Shown here one piece after another: positions 1 to 9,000 of a stretch of 11,707 bases of DNA. The notes under the pieces are model-generated. The model saw nothing but the letters and a program-made list of their open reading frames with translations. It had not been told where the DNA came from and did no database searches. The position numbers and the translations under genes were made by a program. Source of the stretch: Cladophialophora immunda (Eukaryota > Ascomycota > Eurotiomycetes > Chaetothyriales > Herpotrichiellaceae). Positions within the stretch are counted from its first letter, which is position 1, and each line of letters opens with the position of its first letter. Where the stretch lies: positions 1-11,707 of the forward strand of contig NW_015622572.1 of the NCBI RefSeq assembly GCF_000835495.1. Direction: 5' to 3'.

Positions 1-870
1 AATCTCGAGCCACATCCTGGCCAGCGTGGCGTTCGTCATCTCTAAAATCAATGCGCCGGCGTCGAGCAGGATCCGAATGCCCATGTGGTAGAGTTATATA
101 GGAGGTCAAATTCTGACAATCGCCGGTGGAATATCTTTCCACCAGACACTTCTCGGAGACCGGCGAGAGAATAGGCCCGATTACGCGACTGCAGAAGATA
201 CGTCAGTACTTCAGCGTTCGTGTGCGCTAGACCCTCCATGTTGTCCTGCTTAATCGTGAGAGGCAGGAGGAGACGATTGTCGTTGGTGCCACTGAAACCT
301 GTTCGATCTCATTGGCGAGTATCCCAGCAGCGATGGCGGCTACCCAATGGTCGACCTTCATCGGTCCACCAGTGAAGTGTTGAAGAACGGGACGGAGGAT
401 GGGGGAACCATGTGAAACCAGCGGCCGCAAGGCGAGTCTTATTCGCTGAGTCCGGACTGACGCAACAGTGATACAACTCGCGAGCGTGGTCTTGACAAGC
501 CTTCGTCGAGGTGGAGGATGATCCCGGAGAGCAAGGAGCAATTAAAGTTGACATGATAGGTTCGAATTCCCTAAGCAACAATGATAGTCGGTATCCCGAC
601 GCCACGCAAATCCTATCGACAGCACCAACTGCCATGAGAATGCATGCTGGCTCCGTTGATCTTCTTTCCGCAAGCAGCGTTCTAAACCACCGTTCGATAA
701 ATGACACCTGGGATTGATACAACCGGTGGAAGAAGTCTTGAAAGAACTTTGTAACTTGGCTTGGTTCGGCCATGTTCTTCCCGCCGAGTTCTTGAAACCA
801 TACATGGGGAAGCCAGGTGAAGTTGTGCACTATATCGTCCCCCAGGGGACGAACCTCCAGATTTGCCGGC
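1..870 (-). pseudogene. Decayed ankyrin-like gene, cut by left edge
   Basis: No single frame covers this stretch, but successive minus-strand pieces read like protein. From about 850 to 460 one frame gives a plausible stretch with FTWLPHVWFQELGGKN, KFFQDFFHRLYQ and FIERWFRTLL. A second frame, about 450 to 300, gives SHGSPILRPVLQHFTGG and DHWVAAIAAGILANEIEQ. A third, about 280 to 85, gives NDNRLLLPLTIKQDN followed by NAEVLTYLLQS. A fourth, about 90 to 1, gives HMGIRILLDAGALI and runs off the window. The last piece resembles the second helix and loop of an ankyrin repeat. Each switch needs only a one-base shift, which suggests a gene broken by small indels. Sequencing error or missed introns are alternatives. 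Parent gene, true start and function are unknown; the ankyrin assignment is moderate to weak. Confidence 0.4.
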
Positions 871-1212
871 CATTCCTTCGAGTTCCTTCCCCTGGGGATG
901 AATCTCTGGGAGAGAAATAGATTTGGATTACGATGCGGGGCGACGATTGACTAAACACGAGTTTCGCCCCCCAGGGGAAGCCCTAACCCCATAGCCCAAG
1001 GCCCCTTTTTCCCCATAGTAATTTATTTATTGCTTAGATCTCGTTTCCTCAGTCAGAGAGAGATATCCCAATTTCATAATACTTGATTGATCTCCTAAGA
1101 GTGGTTAAGGGTTAACTCACGCATCTCGAAATGACTGTAAAGTGGGCCAAACAACAATCTAGATTCGGATATAGTAAACAAGTACACTTTCACGTCCCTA
1201 CCTGCCCCAGAA
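871..1212. other. Intergenic region
   Basis: I see no gene here. It lies between the left-edge pseudogene and the 3' end of the F-box/LRR gene. The only structure noted is the 9-base motif CCCC(A/T)GGGG at 889-897 and 969-977, with a third copy just outside at 840-848. AT-rich sequence around 1018-1130 may be 3' flanking DNA of the F-box gene, but no terminator or poly(A) signal can be assigned with confidence. Confidence 0.5.
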
Positions 1213-3432
1213 CTAGTTTAAAAGGGAAGGATACATACGCCGTAACGTATCCCCAGACGTCTCTCTCGATTTGCCCCTTGGGACTTGACTCTTCCCTATA
1301 ATTGAAACTTGTGTCGCTCTGGGGAGTCGAGTGCCCAAACAGGGCAGCTCTATCTCGTCATCCACTATGATACCAAGATATTTGAGGCTTGGGAAATCCT
1401 CGCGGACGCCTTCCGACTCCGTGAAACCGAGGCTAAATCCTATGTAGAGCTCTTCCACAGACTGTAATACATCCATGTCCTGAAGAGCATACAAGCCGAA
1501 ATGAGCATTAATAACATAGAGGGTCCGAAGGGGTGCATCTAAGTGTTGGAGGAGCAGGGAGGGATCGTTCCAAGTACTATGATCTTGGTCTATTTCCTCT
1601 GGGTCATCGCCATCGTCAATATTGGCTGGGTCAAAGGGATTTATGTATTCGATATGGGCGTACGTTAGCTTCGGATACTTTGACCCGAATATTCGAGAAG
1701 GAAAGCTTTGGAGTGTGGAGCGTGGCCGGTGGATCATCAGTCTGAGCTGCTCCAGCTGTAATAACTCGGGCAAGGTCGTTTGAGTGTCACCTGTCCAGCA
1801 GAGATAACGTAGATTGCTCATCTCGTGGACAAGATTTAGGGGAATATCCACAAGGTCGGCGTTTCGTATCCGCCGCAGCGTTTCGCGCTGGGCTCGGGCT
1901 AGAAAATTTTTCCCGACCCTCTGTAGACTAGCCGCGGTCAGCTTTCAACCCTCGTGGCCGAGGTCTGTACCCTCTCACCTTAAAGAGTCGAGCTCCGTCG
2001 CTCGAGCGAATTTATCCACATCCGCGTCAGATAATCTACCCATGAAGAGCTCATCATATCGGAGCGCGTAAATAGGTAGCAATCTTGTCGTCTTTTCATC
2101 CCGCAAAGCGGAGCGGTAAAAGTCTTGCTCAGCGACTTGTAAAGACCTACGGGGTTGAATCAAGTCCCAGAAACGCCGGCAGGTGAGACGGAGAGCTCCG
2201 TACGATTCATAAGGGCCCGCGCCGTACCTTCGTGCGCTCAGGGGCCCTAACAGCTCTTTGACGCGCTCTAGGATTGCGAGTAAAATCGTGTTGGGCATTG
2301 CCAGAATAAGAGATCCATCAGTAGCGGGCTTCCTCAATTGACGGGGCGCGCTAGAGTAGTGATACTCTTGCCGGGAGGACGTCCCTTGGAACAGGGAGCG
2401 GCAGATCTGTTCTAGATGACGTGGTCCGTCTGCCTCCCCAGTCACGAGAATAACCGCGAAGCTTCCCGTTAGAAAGGAGCTGCAATCCTTAACAGAGAAG
2501 ACTCGCACGCATCGACCATCGCTCACGTCGGTGTTGTACCACAACCTCGTGACAACATCACAGGCAGCACTCACATACACCGGCTCGCCAGCTGCGCTGG
2601 TGAGAGCGATTTCAGCTGGCGAATCGTAACCGTCTGTCCTTAGGGCTGCCGTGGTCCGCGCTGTGAATACGTCGTGGACCCAGTGGTCGTCCCGGACCCG
2701 TGGGGGATCGTGTGAGGAGTCAACCGCACGCCTTAGGAACAAGATCGTGCCTTGATAGGTGGCCATCCGTGCACCGACGACGTCGTCCAGTGAGCGAGAA
2801 CGATTTTTGCACTGATTGGACCTTTTCTCCTCGTCATCCGAGTACGAAAAGATGGAGAAGGGATAGTTCCAATAACGTTCTAGAGTGTCTCCCTCTTCCC
2901 AAGGACTCATCAAGATATAGAGCTTCTGTTGTCTCGGATCGTGTGCGACGACCAGAAGGCACTGGCGACAGTCACGCTCGACGACGCGAACAATCTGGAT
3001 GGATGCCCCGCGAGGAAAGAGTGGGAGGGTGACCCGCGCTACCTCCCTCTTCGACGGTCGATCGGAAGACAGGGGCTTGACGATAAAGAGGGTGTCCTCA
3101 CTGCCAACGATCAGGCAGTCAGCCCTGGTATCCACGGAGACGATCCGGTTGCCCTGACAGAGGGACAAGGTTGGGCCCCATACCGAATCTTCCTGTGCCG
3201 GTGGCTGCTTCTGGGTCATCGCTAGTTGCCATTTCAAAATCAGAATTTCGCCTTTGGAGGTCCCTATATAAGCGATGCCACGGTCCAGTGCCACACAGGT
3301 TACATGTCTATTCCTGAGTGAGGATCCATCGAGAAGGAGGGGAGAGTCGGGTTTCTGGGCTTGCCAGAAGCGAATGTCGTAGTTGTCGTGAATGGACGCG
3401 GTGTTCCCTTCACTACCGACGGTCAGCCTCAC
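1213..3432 (-). CDS. F-box/LRR protein with beta-propeller-like N-terminal part (two exons, 5' incomplete)
   Basis: Two exons, complement(1979..3432) and complement(1213..1927), join in frame into 722 codons ending at TAG 1215-1213. Residues 1-360 contain beta-propeller-like strands (YDIRFWQ; VALDRGIAYIGTSKGEILIL; DCLIVGSEDTLFIV). Residues about 375-430 resemble a divergent F-box (AMPNTILLAILERV, then LRLTCRRFWDLIQP). Residues 511-700 hold irregular leucine-rich units (MSNLRYLCW, LRTLYVINAHFGL, VEELYIGF, SLKYLGII). F-box proteins normally bind SKP1 and present substrates to an SCF ubiquitin ligase, with the LRR or propeller as the binding domain. Propeller, then F-box, then LRR is an unusual order. 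The frame begins at a non-ATG codon (3432) that starts mid-propeller, so the true 5' end is missing or broken. In-frame ATGs are at 3219 and 2298; a start at 2298 would give an ordinary 344-residue F-box/LRR protein. F-box/LRR call firm, fusion uncertain. Confidence 0.72.
1928..1978 (-). other. Intron joining F-box exon to LRR exon
   Basis: On the minus strand the upstream frame reads LDSL, then AG|GTGAGA, and would stop at TGA. Removing 51 nt (GTGAGA donor, GCTGAC branch-like site, GGCTAG acceptor) rebuilds codon AG+T and continues as SLQRVGKNFLARAQRETLRR into the LRR frame without a stop; the combined length is a multiple of three. The alternative acceptor CTACAG, 7 nt downstream, is rejected because its frame hits TAG within a few codons. 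The branch site lies close to the acceptor, as is common in fungal introns. Confidence 0.75.
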
Positions 3433-3817
3433 GGCGGACCTCGCTCTCGTATCACCGAGGAGTGTACCTATCTATTGCCACTTGTTTGACCGGAGTGGGA
3501 GCCACTTCTGTGTCGCGATACACCATGAACTCTCCCGGCACCATCTTGAGTGTGTTTGGGGGTGGGTGGGTGAGTATGTCCGCGTCGGCCCCCTCGATTC
3601 AACACGGTATTGCTGCCTTGACGATCTCGATCAGAGCGCGCAATCGCCAGTGTGGAATACCAAAACACGAGATCCTACGTCAGTGGTGCCAATGACAAAG
3701 GGACAGCCTCCGTGGGGCAGGGAGAGGGACCGATAGACTGGCGACGGGACACACCGAGAATGTAATGATGTAAATAAAGAGGTAGGTTTTCTGGAAGAGA
3801 AAGAGAAAGCAATCGCG
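3433..3817 (-). pseudogene. Broken 5' continuation of the beta-propeller region
   Basis: Upstream of the long frame, propeller-like coding continues in other frames. Piece 1 (about 3780 to 3634) includes CPFVIGTTDVGSRVLVFHTG and stops at TGA 3633-3631. Piece 2 (about 3650 to 3455) includes LIEIVKAAIP, a TGA at 3601-3599, then ADADILTHPPPNTLKM and DTEVAPTPVKQVAIDRYTP, and stops at TGA 3454-3452. Piece 3 enters the main frame as LLGDTRARSAVRL. Two one-base shifts and one stop codon therefore separate the N-terminal propeller from the main frame. No intron of usual size fits these short gaps. Either the 5' end of the gene has decayed, or the gene is now expressed only from an internal start. No plausible ATG was found in 3661-3780. 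Confidence 0.5.
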
Positions 3818-4618
3818 TCCTATAATAAGAGGCTGGAAGCGGAGTATATGATCATACATAAGGAGATGTTCTCAACTTGGCGATTTAAAGGGAGTACGAT
3901 TCCTTGGGGGCTACGAATATCAGGACGGCCAAAAGAGAAGAAAATATCCATCTTCGGGGTTAATATCTTGTGAAACCCTTTCGCTACTTGGGGCGACTAT
4001 AAATGTAATTTATCTGAGGTGCTCGATGACAGGGGTTTCTATATGCCGTGATAGGGGCGATTTCAATGATATGTATATGATAGCGGTTTAGATTTGTTTA
4101 ACACGCGTCCATTTCTGGAATACTGTATCTTTCGAGTGGAGAAAACAAGGCGACCCGGACGCAAGACTAAAGGAAAAATGACAATGCCAACGGAGTCCAC
4201 ATTGACAGATTACCCTTTGCTTTGAAATTCTCTCCGATCTTAGCTTTTTTTTCCTTCTTCGTAGTGCTTTCTTTATAATACTTTCCTGATTTTCCGCCTA
4301 GAAGATTTCTATCCTTTTAGATTTCTGCTCCCTTAATTTCTTTCTTAACTGACCGATACGCACCCGTCCCTTCCCTCTGAGTGGCGGGAGAATATACTCT
4401 TCTTATTGCTGTATCCGCCCACCTACAAAATGTGATTGATTGTGAAAATGATACTAGTGAGGAACTAGTGGAAAAATTTCATAATGCATTTTAGATTTTG
4501 TGAAGGGATAAAGTCGGAGTGGTTTGGTTTCAACTATCGCAAGGACGTCATTTTCTCCGCCCTCGATTGGGGTTCCTAATAGCCGTTCTTTTTGAGTGAA
4601 TTGTCACAAATGATTCAC
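3818..4618. other. Intergenic region
   Basis: No convincing gene. A minus-strand ATG frame at 3951-3820 encodes 43 residues beginning MDIFFSFGRPDIRSP; it lies just upstream of the broken propeller gene and in the frame of its first piece, so it might be a decayed first exon, but this is weak. The rest is AT-rich. A T/C-rich tract occupies about 4200-4380. ACTAGT occurs twice close together at 4453-4458 and 4464-4469. Confidence 0.45.
4205..4380 (+). promoter_or_regulatory. CT-rich promoter-like tract
   Basis: This stretch is dominated by T and C on the plus strand, including a run of eight T followed by CCTTCTTC. Pyrimidine-rich tracts on the coding strand are common upstream of transcription starts in filamentous fungi. 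It lies about 240-410 bases upstream of the plus-strand ankyrin pseudogene and may be its old promoter. No specific factor site is claimed. Confidence 0.3.
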
Positions 4619-6132
4619 ATGGTTGCCTCTGTGTGTATGCCCGCCCGGTTATCAAGTTCCGGAAAGTCAGCTTCGCACGCGACATGGGGTCTTGTCTCCA
4701 CAGACGGCCGATGTTTCATCGTCCGTCGGCTCTGAATGCCACCTAACTCACGACAAACCGTCGGGCGACGATATATCGGTCGTAGTGCTCTTTCGAGCGA
4801 ATAGAAACCGTCCTCTTCGGCGCTGCGGACGGCTGACGGGGTGGATTCCCTCAATTTTGACGCATACCGCACGCGCGGTGCTGCGTGCAAGGATGAGATT
4901 TTCCCCGTCTTCTCTCTATTATTTCTACAGTACAGCGACCCTGTCTGGACTGAATGCGACGGTGTTATCGTCTGCGGGCTTCGCGAATCATACCCATCAG
5001 TTCGTCTAACCTTCCATATTGGTCCGCTCGCTCTCGCCGCGGATTTGCACCGTCAGCTGGCTAGCAGAAGTATCCAATTAGAGGGGGATCCGACCGTTTG
5101 TCTATGACCCAGCCAGCCAATTTAATGACACGTATCTTCGGCTCTCCACCAGAGTTTGTGGCATGGACCTAGATGCGTTCATTCAAAAGGGTGAATGCGA
5201 CCTTCCGGCTGTTATCGAGTATCTTCAGCTACACGATCGAGGGCTACACGCCTTAGGGCAAGCCATTGCCACAGGGTCACGGCCAATGACATCGACCCCA
5301 TGAGATGTTCACCATTTTGGTACAAAATGGCCCCATAAATCCCCGAGGTACTGTATACGAGGCATGTCGAAAGGATGTTGTGGTAAGTGCGGTTGCAAAG
5401 AACATAGCACGGATGAAGTCAACCACGTTGTAAGGGCCACGTCTAGCAGCCCGGTATGCACGCGTACCCCGACATCAAACTATTCAAAGTCTCCAGACGC
5501 ACAAGCATCAGGAGCGCTGAGACTTCTCGTGGGGGATGATGACCACGGCCAGTCTCTGTAAGTGGGCCTTGCCACATCAAAACACGCCCGGACCTGAGGG
5601 CCTGCTGTCCTCGTTGAGGCAGTTCCTTGGAGCGTAGCGTCTAGGCAAAGGACGCATGGCTGCCCGGTGGATCGGCGAGGCAATTGCTAATGTGATGCTA
5701 GGAAGCCGACTGTAGGGACGAACATACATCTGGCGAGAAGACAGCTCTATCATATACGGCCGAGCATGGCGATTTGGAGATTGTTCGAAGGCTTCTGTGC
5801 TCAGGCTGGGTGGATGTGAATGCTGGAGACGTGAAAGCAAAGACTGCTTTGATGTGGGCAACGCCGCAACGGACCAAGGCCGCTCCAGTGTTGTGTAAGC
5901 GCTGCTCGCCCGCAAGGAACTGAATGTCCAAGCAGTCGATTCGGGAGGCAAATGTGCTTGTGGCCGGGCAAAGGCGTCGAATCACAGGGAGATATAGCGA
6001 CTTATCGAAGAGAGAGGGAGTATCGAAACTATCGATCGAGCGGCGCACCGTGGCGACATTCAAGGCGGAAAGTACCAGAGTGTAACTATTGACGAGATGA
6101 TTAGGTGTAGTGAACATTCTACCACTGAATAA
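4619..6132 (+). pseudogene. Ankyrin-repeat protein pseudogene
   Basis: Coding-like pieces on the plus strand change frame repeatedly. From ATG 4619 a frame interrupted by TGA and TAG leads to an open piece at 4805-5107 (DEIFPVFSLLFLQYSDPVW; PSVRLTFHIGPLALAADLH). A shift near the G-run at 5083-5087 leads to 5091-5303 (FVYDPASQFNDTYLRL; MDLDAFIQKGECDLPAVIEY). A further shift gives EMFTILVQNGPINPRG and VYEACRKD at about 5302-5380. After a poorly readable stretch, 5702-5890 gives GEKTALSYTAEHGDLEIVRR, VDVNAGD and KTALMWAT, clear ankyrin consensus. After one more shift, 5902-6129 gives LLARKELNVQAVDSGGK and NHREI, a TAG at 5995, then RLIEERGS. Ankyrin repeats mediate protein binding; the specific role is unknown. 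A GTAAGT at 5383 could be a real donor, so part of the breakage may be unrecognised introns. Confidence 0.65.
5312..5330. repeat. Perfect short inverted repeat
   Basis: CCATTTTG and CAAAATGG are exact reverse complements separated by GTA (8-bp arms). It falls inside a piece of the ankyrin pseudogene encoding FTILVQNG, so the symmetry may be coincidental to coding sequence. Confidence 0.4.
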
Positions 6133-6490
6133 GGTTGGACACCTCATGTCGATAATGACAAGGATTTATCCCTTGCGCCATTATCCATGTTTTTTCACGG
6201 CCCATGTCGGATTTACTACATATCTCTTTGCACTGTGCGCAGGCACCAAAATGCTGGATATGATCAGCACCCACAAATCCGTTCAAAAGTCATTTAACTT
6301 TGTGTTCTTGGCGACAGGAGTCCGGGGGAGAAGACAAGTGCCAACCATAAGGGGAATGTAGGGTAGAAGCGTATAGTAATGTGCGAAATTGGTGTCCTAT
6401 TTAACTAAGAGTAGATAGGTTCTAGGAGAGGTGGAGTAAGACTACTTTCTATGCGCTTTCCTGTTTATAGTTAAGTACAACTTCGCTAGA
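6133..6490. other. Region without a clear gene
   Basis: An 83-codon plus-strand frame (6110-6361) crosses here, but its product has no recognisable motif and it starts inside the tail of the ankyrin pseudogene. The rest, up to the ATG at 6491, is AT-rich and probably upstream DNA of the next pseudogene. No intact promoter element can be assigned. Confidence 0.4.
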
Positions 6491-7552
6491 ATGTCCAATT
6501 ATTATCGAGCGGCTTCTTTACTTAAATACACGATTTTACAATACACTAGCTCGACGTCATTTGAACCGGAGAAGAAAGTGGCTTCCCTTGCCGAGGTCAA
6601 GCCTGCGCACCAACCTCTACCCCTCGTGCTGGCCAACGAGCAACGGTCGCTGCCGAAGGCCACCTCCATAATGGAGGAAGGTGTCTCCCTTAACCGTGAC
6701 ACCGTTTCAAGCCGTCTAAATCCCGTTTCAGCGACTGTGTCGAAAGAGGACCGACATTCATGGCGGACGCACTACTTCCAGATCTTCGACAAGCCATTTC
6801 TCAGACTCTGGGACCACTGCTCAGGAATCCAACCAAATGGCGATGGCTGTATGAAATCAAGAGCGGAGCGTGAACGCCTTGATACCTTCAAATCTCGGAA
6901 GGATTCGTTAACCATTCATATTGATCACAAAGCTTAGACACCGACACCTTTTATCTCATTCACAACCTCTCCATCCAAAATTGAAGACCTCGCACATTTA
7001 AGAGCCCAACGAAAATATCGGGGCCCTCACACCCTCACTGTTGTCGATCCTAACACCCGAGTTCGAAACGGCCTGCCCATCCTACACGTCGCTGATGAGA
7101 TGGAACACTACGGCATCGCTGATCCTTACGGGAAATTGAATGAATACTACAAAGATCACTACGTATGCTTGTGGGAGGTCACAAAAAGAGAGATCGTTCG
7201 CCATTGGCAATGAAATGACCTTGTCGCGCGTGGGAATTGGTATCAAGAGATTATCATGCCCGCTTTTAGGCGGGTTGATAGGAAAGCGGTGGAGGCGGAC
7301 AGCTTGTCGAACCTCTTTACCAGGCTTTCTCGTAGGTCTATGGTCTGTACTAAGGTAACAAGGCTAACTGAGGAGTTCAAGTCACAACCGATCCCTCCGA
7401 CCCAACCAATTTCTTTAGCCGATCAGAATCATCAAGCGAAGAACTGATCTGTTACTTCGATGATCACTACGGTGATTTCGATGACGGACGAAAACGACTC
7501 AGATATCGATGATGAAGTGGAAGAGGCTAACGCAACCGATGATACTGTATGA
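6491..7552 (+). pseudogene. Pseudogene of uncharacterised fungal family with TPTPFIS motif
   Basis: From ATG 6491 one frame is open to TAG 6935-6937, continues in the same frame to TGA 7211-7213, then again to TGA 7445-7447. Coding character persists across both internal stops: before the first, FLRLWDHCSGIQPNGDG and SLTIHIDHKA; after it, TPTPFISFTTSPSKIEDLAH, HTLTVVDPNTRVRNGLP, HVADEMEHYGI and DHYVCLWEVTKREIVRHW; after the second, NDLVARGNWYQEIIMPAF. A short +1-frame piece near 7420-7490 (SSSEELICYFDDHYGDFDDG) and a return to the first frame (DENDSDIDDEVEE) suggest two indels in an acidic tail ending at TGA 7550-7552. The order Arg...Trp, then PTPFIS, then a conserved strand resembles the fungal DUF7587-type domain as I remember it; this is a weak match and no activity is asserted. 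The first stop probably replaces a tryptophan codon. Confidence 0.6.
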
Positions 7553-7800
7553 TCAGGACCATAGAGGGGAATCGATGAGATGGAGTGGCACACTGGCTGA
7601 AGAATCTAACAAGCCGATCACTGTACCAGCAGAAGTCGACTACTGTATGAAAATGCCACACGAATAATGCAGAGCTAGAAAGCCAGGAGTTACTCTGGCG
7701 GGGAAGAATCTGAATTGAATTGCAGCGGCGGTTGACTGGCAGGTTAATTGCGAAAGACACAGAGGACATGCTTGCGAGGATATTGGTGTACGGCTTAAAG

Positions 7801-8558
7801 TTATTCTCTAGAACCGTCCGGCCATTCAATGACAAATTTGGGAATTCTGCTGAGAAGCTGCTTATCATCCTCACTCAATGACTGTCCGATCCGGAGTCTC
7901 TCCAACGCACCTGCCTCTGTTGCCTGATAGAGTTCTGGAAATTGGAGCTCTAGTGAAGTTAGCCAGACTCACCATCATTGGCGAATGGCTGGAACGAACT
8001 CATTCTTTCCATCTCAAGCCCGAGGAAATTTCCCTCTTCGTTCATTCTCTCCAAGCCTCGACTGGCAAAAGCCTGCTTTAACACATCCACGACTGCGTTC
8101 AATGTTGTGTAGGAGACATCGAGGTATTCATGTCCCATGCCCAGGTCTCCTTCGTACCGAGTAACCAACACGTCGCCCCTCCAGAATAGTCTATCCAATG
8201 GGATCTCGACTCCTGTAAGCCGCCTACACGTTTCGTTAAGTGGTCGTGCGGATGACAAAGTGTAGTAGAGACAATATCTCCCATGAGAAGCAGAGTCTTC
8301 GGATTTGATGAATGCGCTCGTGACAGGATCACGTAGACATTGCTCTTTGGTGTCGACGTAGAAAGTCGCCATCCTCCGCTCATGGAAACAGTTCCCCAGC
8401 CACGGTCTTAGATCTGGAATTGGGTCATAGAACTCAGCGTTCATATTCCTCTCTCCATCTTCTCTGTCCATACGATCGTAGCTGACAAGTTTAACCTCTG
8501 ACCCGTCCGCAGGGAGCAACAACGCTAGTACCTTGGGCTTGACCGACTGGTCACCCAT
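7801..8558 (-). CDS. Uncharacterised two-exon protein, 233 aa
   Basis: Exons complement(7973..8558) and complement(7801..7916) join into 234 codons ending at TAA 7803-7801. I do not recognise the family. Visible features are a beta-rich start (VLALLLPADGSEVKLVSYD), a charged middle (DPIPDLRPWLGNCFHERRMA), a core with RRLTGVEIPLDRLFWRGDVL, VTRYEGD and HEYLDVSYTTLNAVVDVL, and a C-terminal exon with LSEDDKQLLSRIPKFVIEWP. The WRGDVLV-(x)n-YLDV pattern resembles small uncharacterised proteins common in ascomycete genomes; this is a recollection, not a search. No signal peptide, or membrane segment in this form. The same frame is open upstream to another ATG at 8867, adding 103 residues with a hydrophobic stretch (VTLLSICSTIIMVLINF). 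I prefer 8558 because the upstream part is low in recognisable protein character and locally CT-rich. It appears intact, unlike most neighbours. Confidence 0.6.
7917..7972 (-). other. Intron in the 233-aa protein gene
   Basis: A 56-nt intron with a canonical GTGAGT donor, a GGCTAAC branch-like motif, and a CAACAG acceptor. Unspliced, the frame ends seven codons beyond the junction-side sequence at TAA 7961-7959. Splicing makes codon G+AG (Glu) and opens a 38-codon exon with clear protein character. The branch motif lies only about 12 nt from the donor, which is unusually close; a TTTCCAG acceptor 18 nt upstream exists but would give a 38-nt intron. Confidence 0.6.
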
Positions 8559-9000
8559 AGTCGTCTGTGCGTGAACGAGGTCAACTCGAGACTTCAAAAT
8601 TATCCAGAGTCGACCAGCCGGACGGTCATCACATCTGCGATAGCGATGATCCCGAAAATTAATCAAGACCATAATAATAGTACTGCATATCGAAAGTAGT
8701 GTGACACATTTTCTTGAACCGGGAAGCGGGGGAGGTAGAAGCACATTCAAATGACGAAAACGACGGTGTACGTGAAATACAGTATCTGCAGCTCCGCAAT
8801 CGCAGGGAAGTTCATTGGTCAGATATTGAGTTTCGAGAATTTCCATTATAAGGTAAGCGTAACCCATAGTGGAGCAACCCCATTATCCTCACAAGGATTC
8901 TTCGCGCCTATTCAGGACACCGATTTCGCACATCACTATAAAAGCTGAACAATTTTGGCACCTTTTGTATTCGAGTTGTGATCAACCGACGGCCCCACAC

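Noticed and set aside
2700..3225. Plus-strand open frames opposite the propeller region
   Set aside because: They are antisense to a long minus-strand frame with clear strand motifs and show none of their own.
3558..3571. G-run resembling a quadruplex
   Set aside because: Only three G tracts are present and the run is explained by proline codons on the minus strand.
3318..3736. Overlapping plus-strand frames of 125 and 114 codons
   Set aside because: Low-complexity Arg/Ser-rich products opposite the broken propeller pieces; no motif and no sensible gene context.
4615..4890. Minus-strand 91-codon frame
   Set aside because: Antisense to the ankyrin pseudogene start, Arg-rich, no recognisable feature.
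5577..6147. Minus-strand frames of 124 and 149 codons
   Set aside because: They lie opposite the clear ankyrin repeats on the plus strand and look like shadows.
7527..7874. Minus-strand 115-codon frame
   Set aside because: No motif, and it overlaps the second exon of the 7801-8558 gene in another frame. Plus-strand pieces across 7556-7881 also look weakly coding (for example AKDTEDMLARILVYGLKLFS), but carry several stops, so no gene is called.
7878..8081. Plus-strand 67-codon frame
   Set aside because: Antisense to the 233-aa protein gene and its intron.
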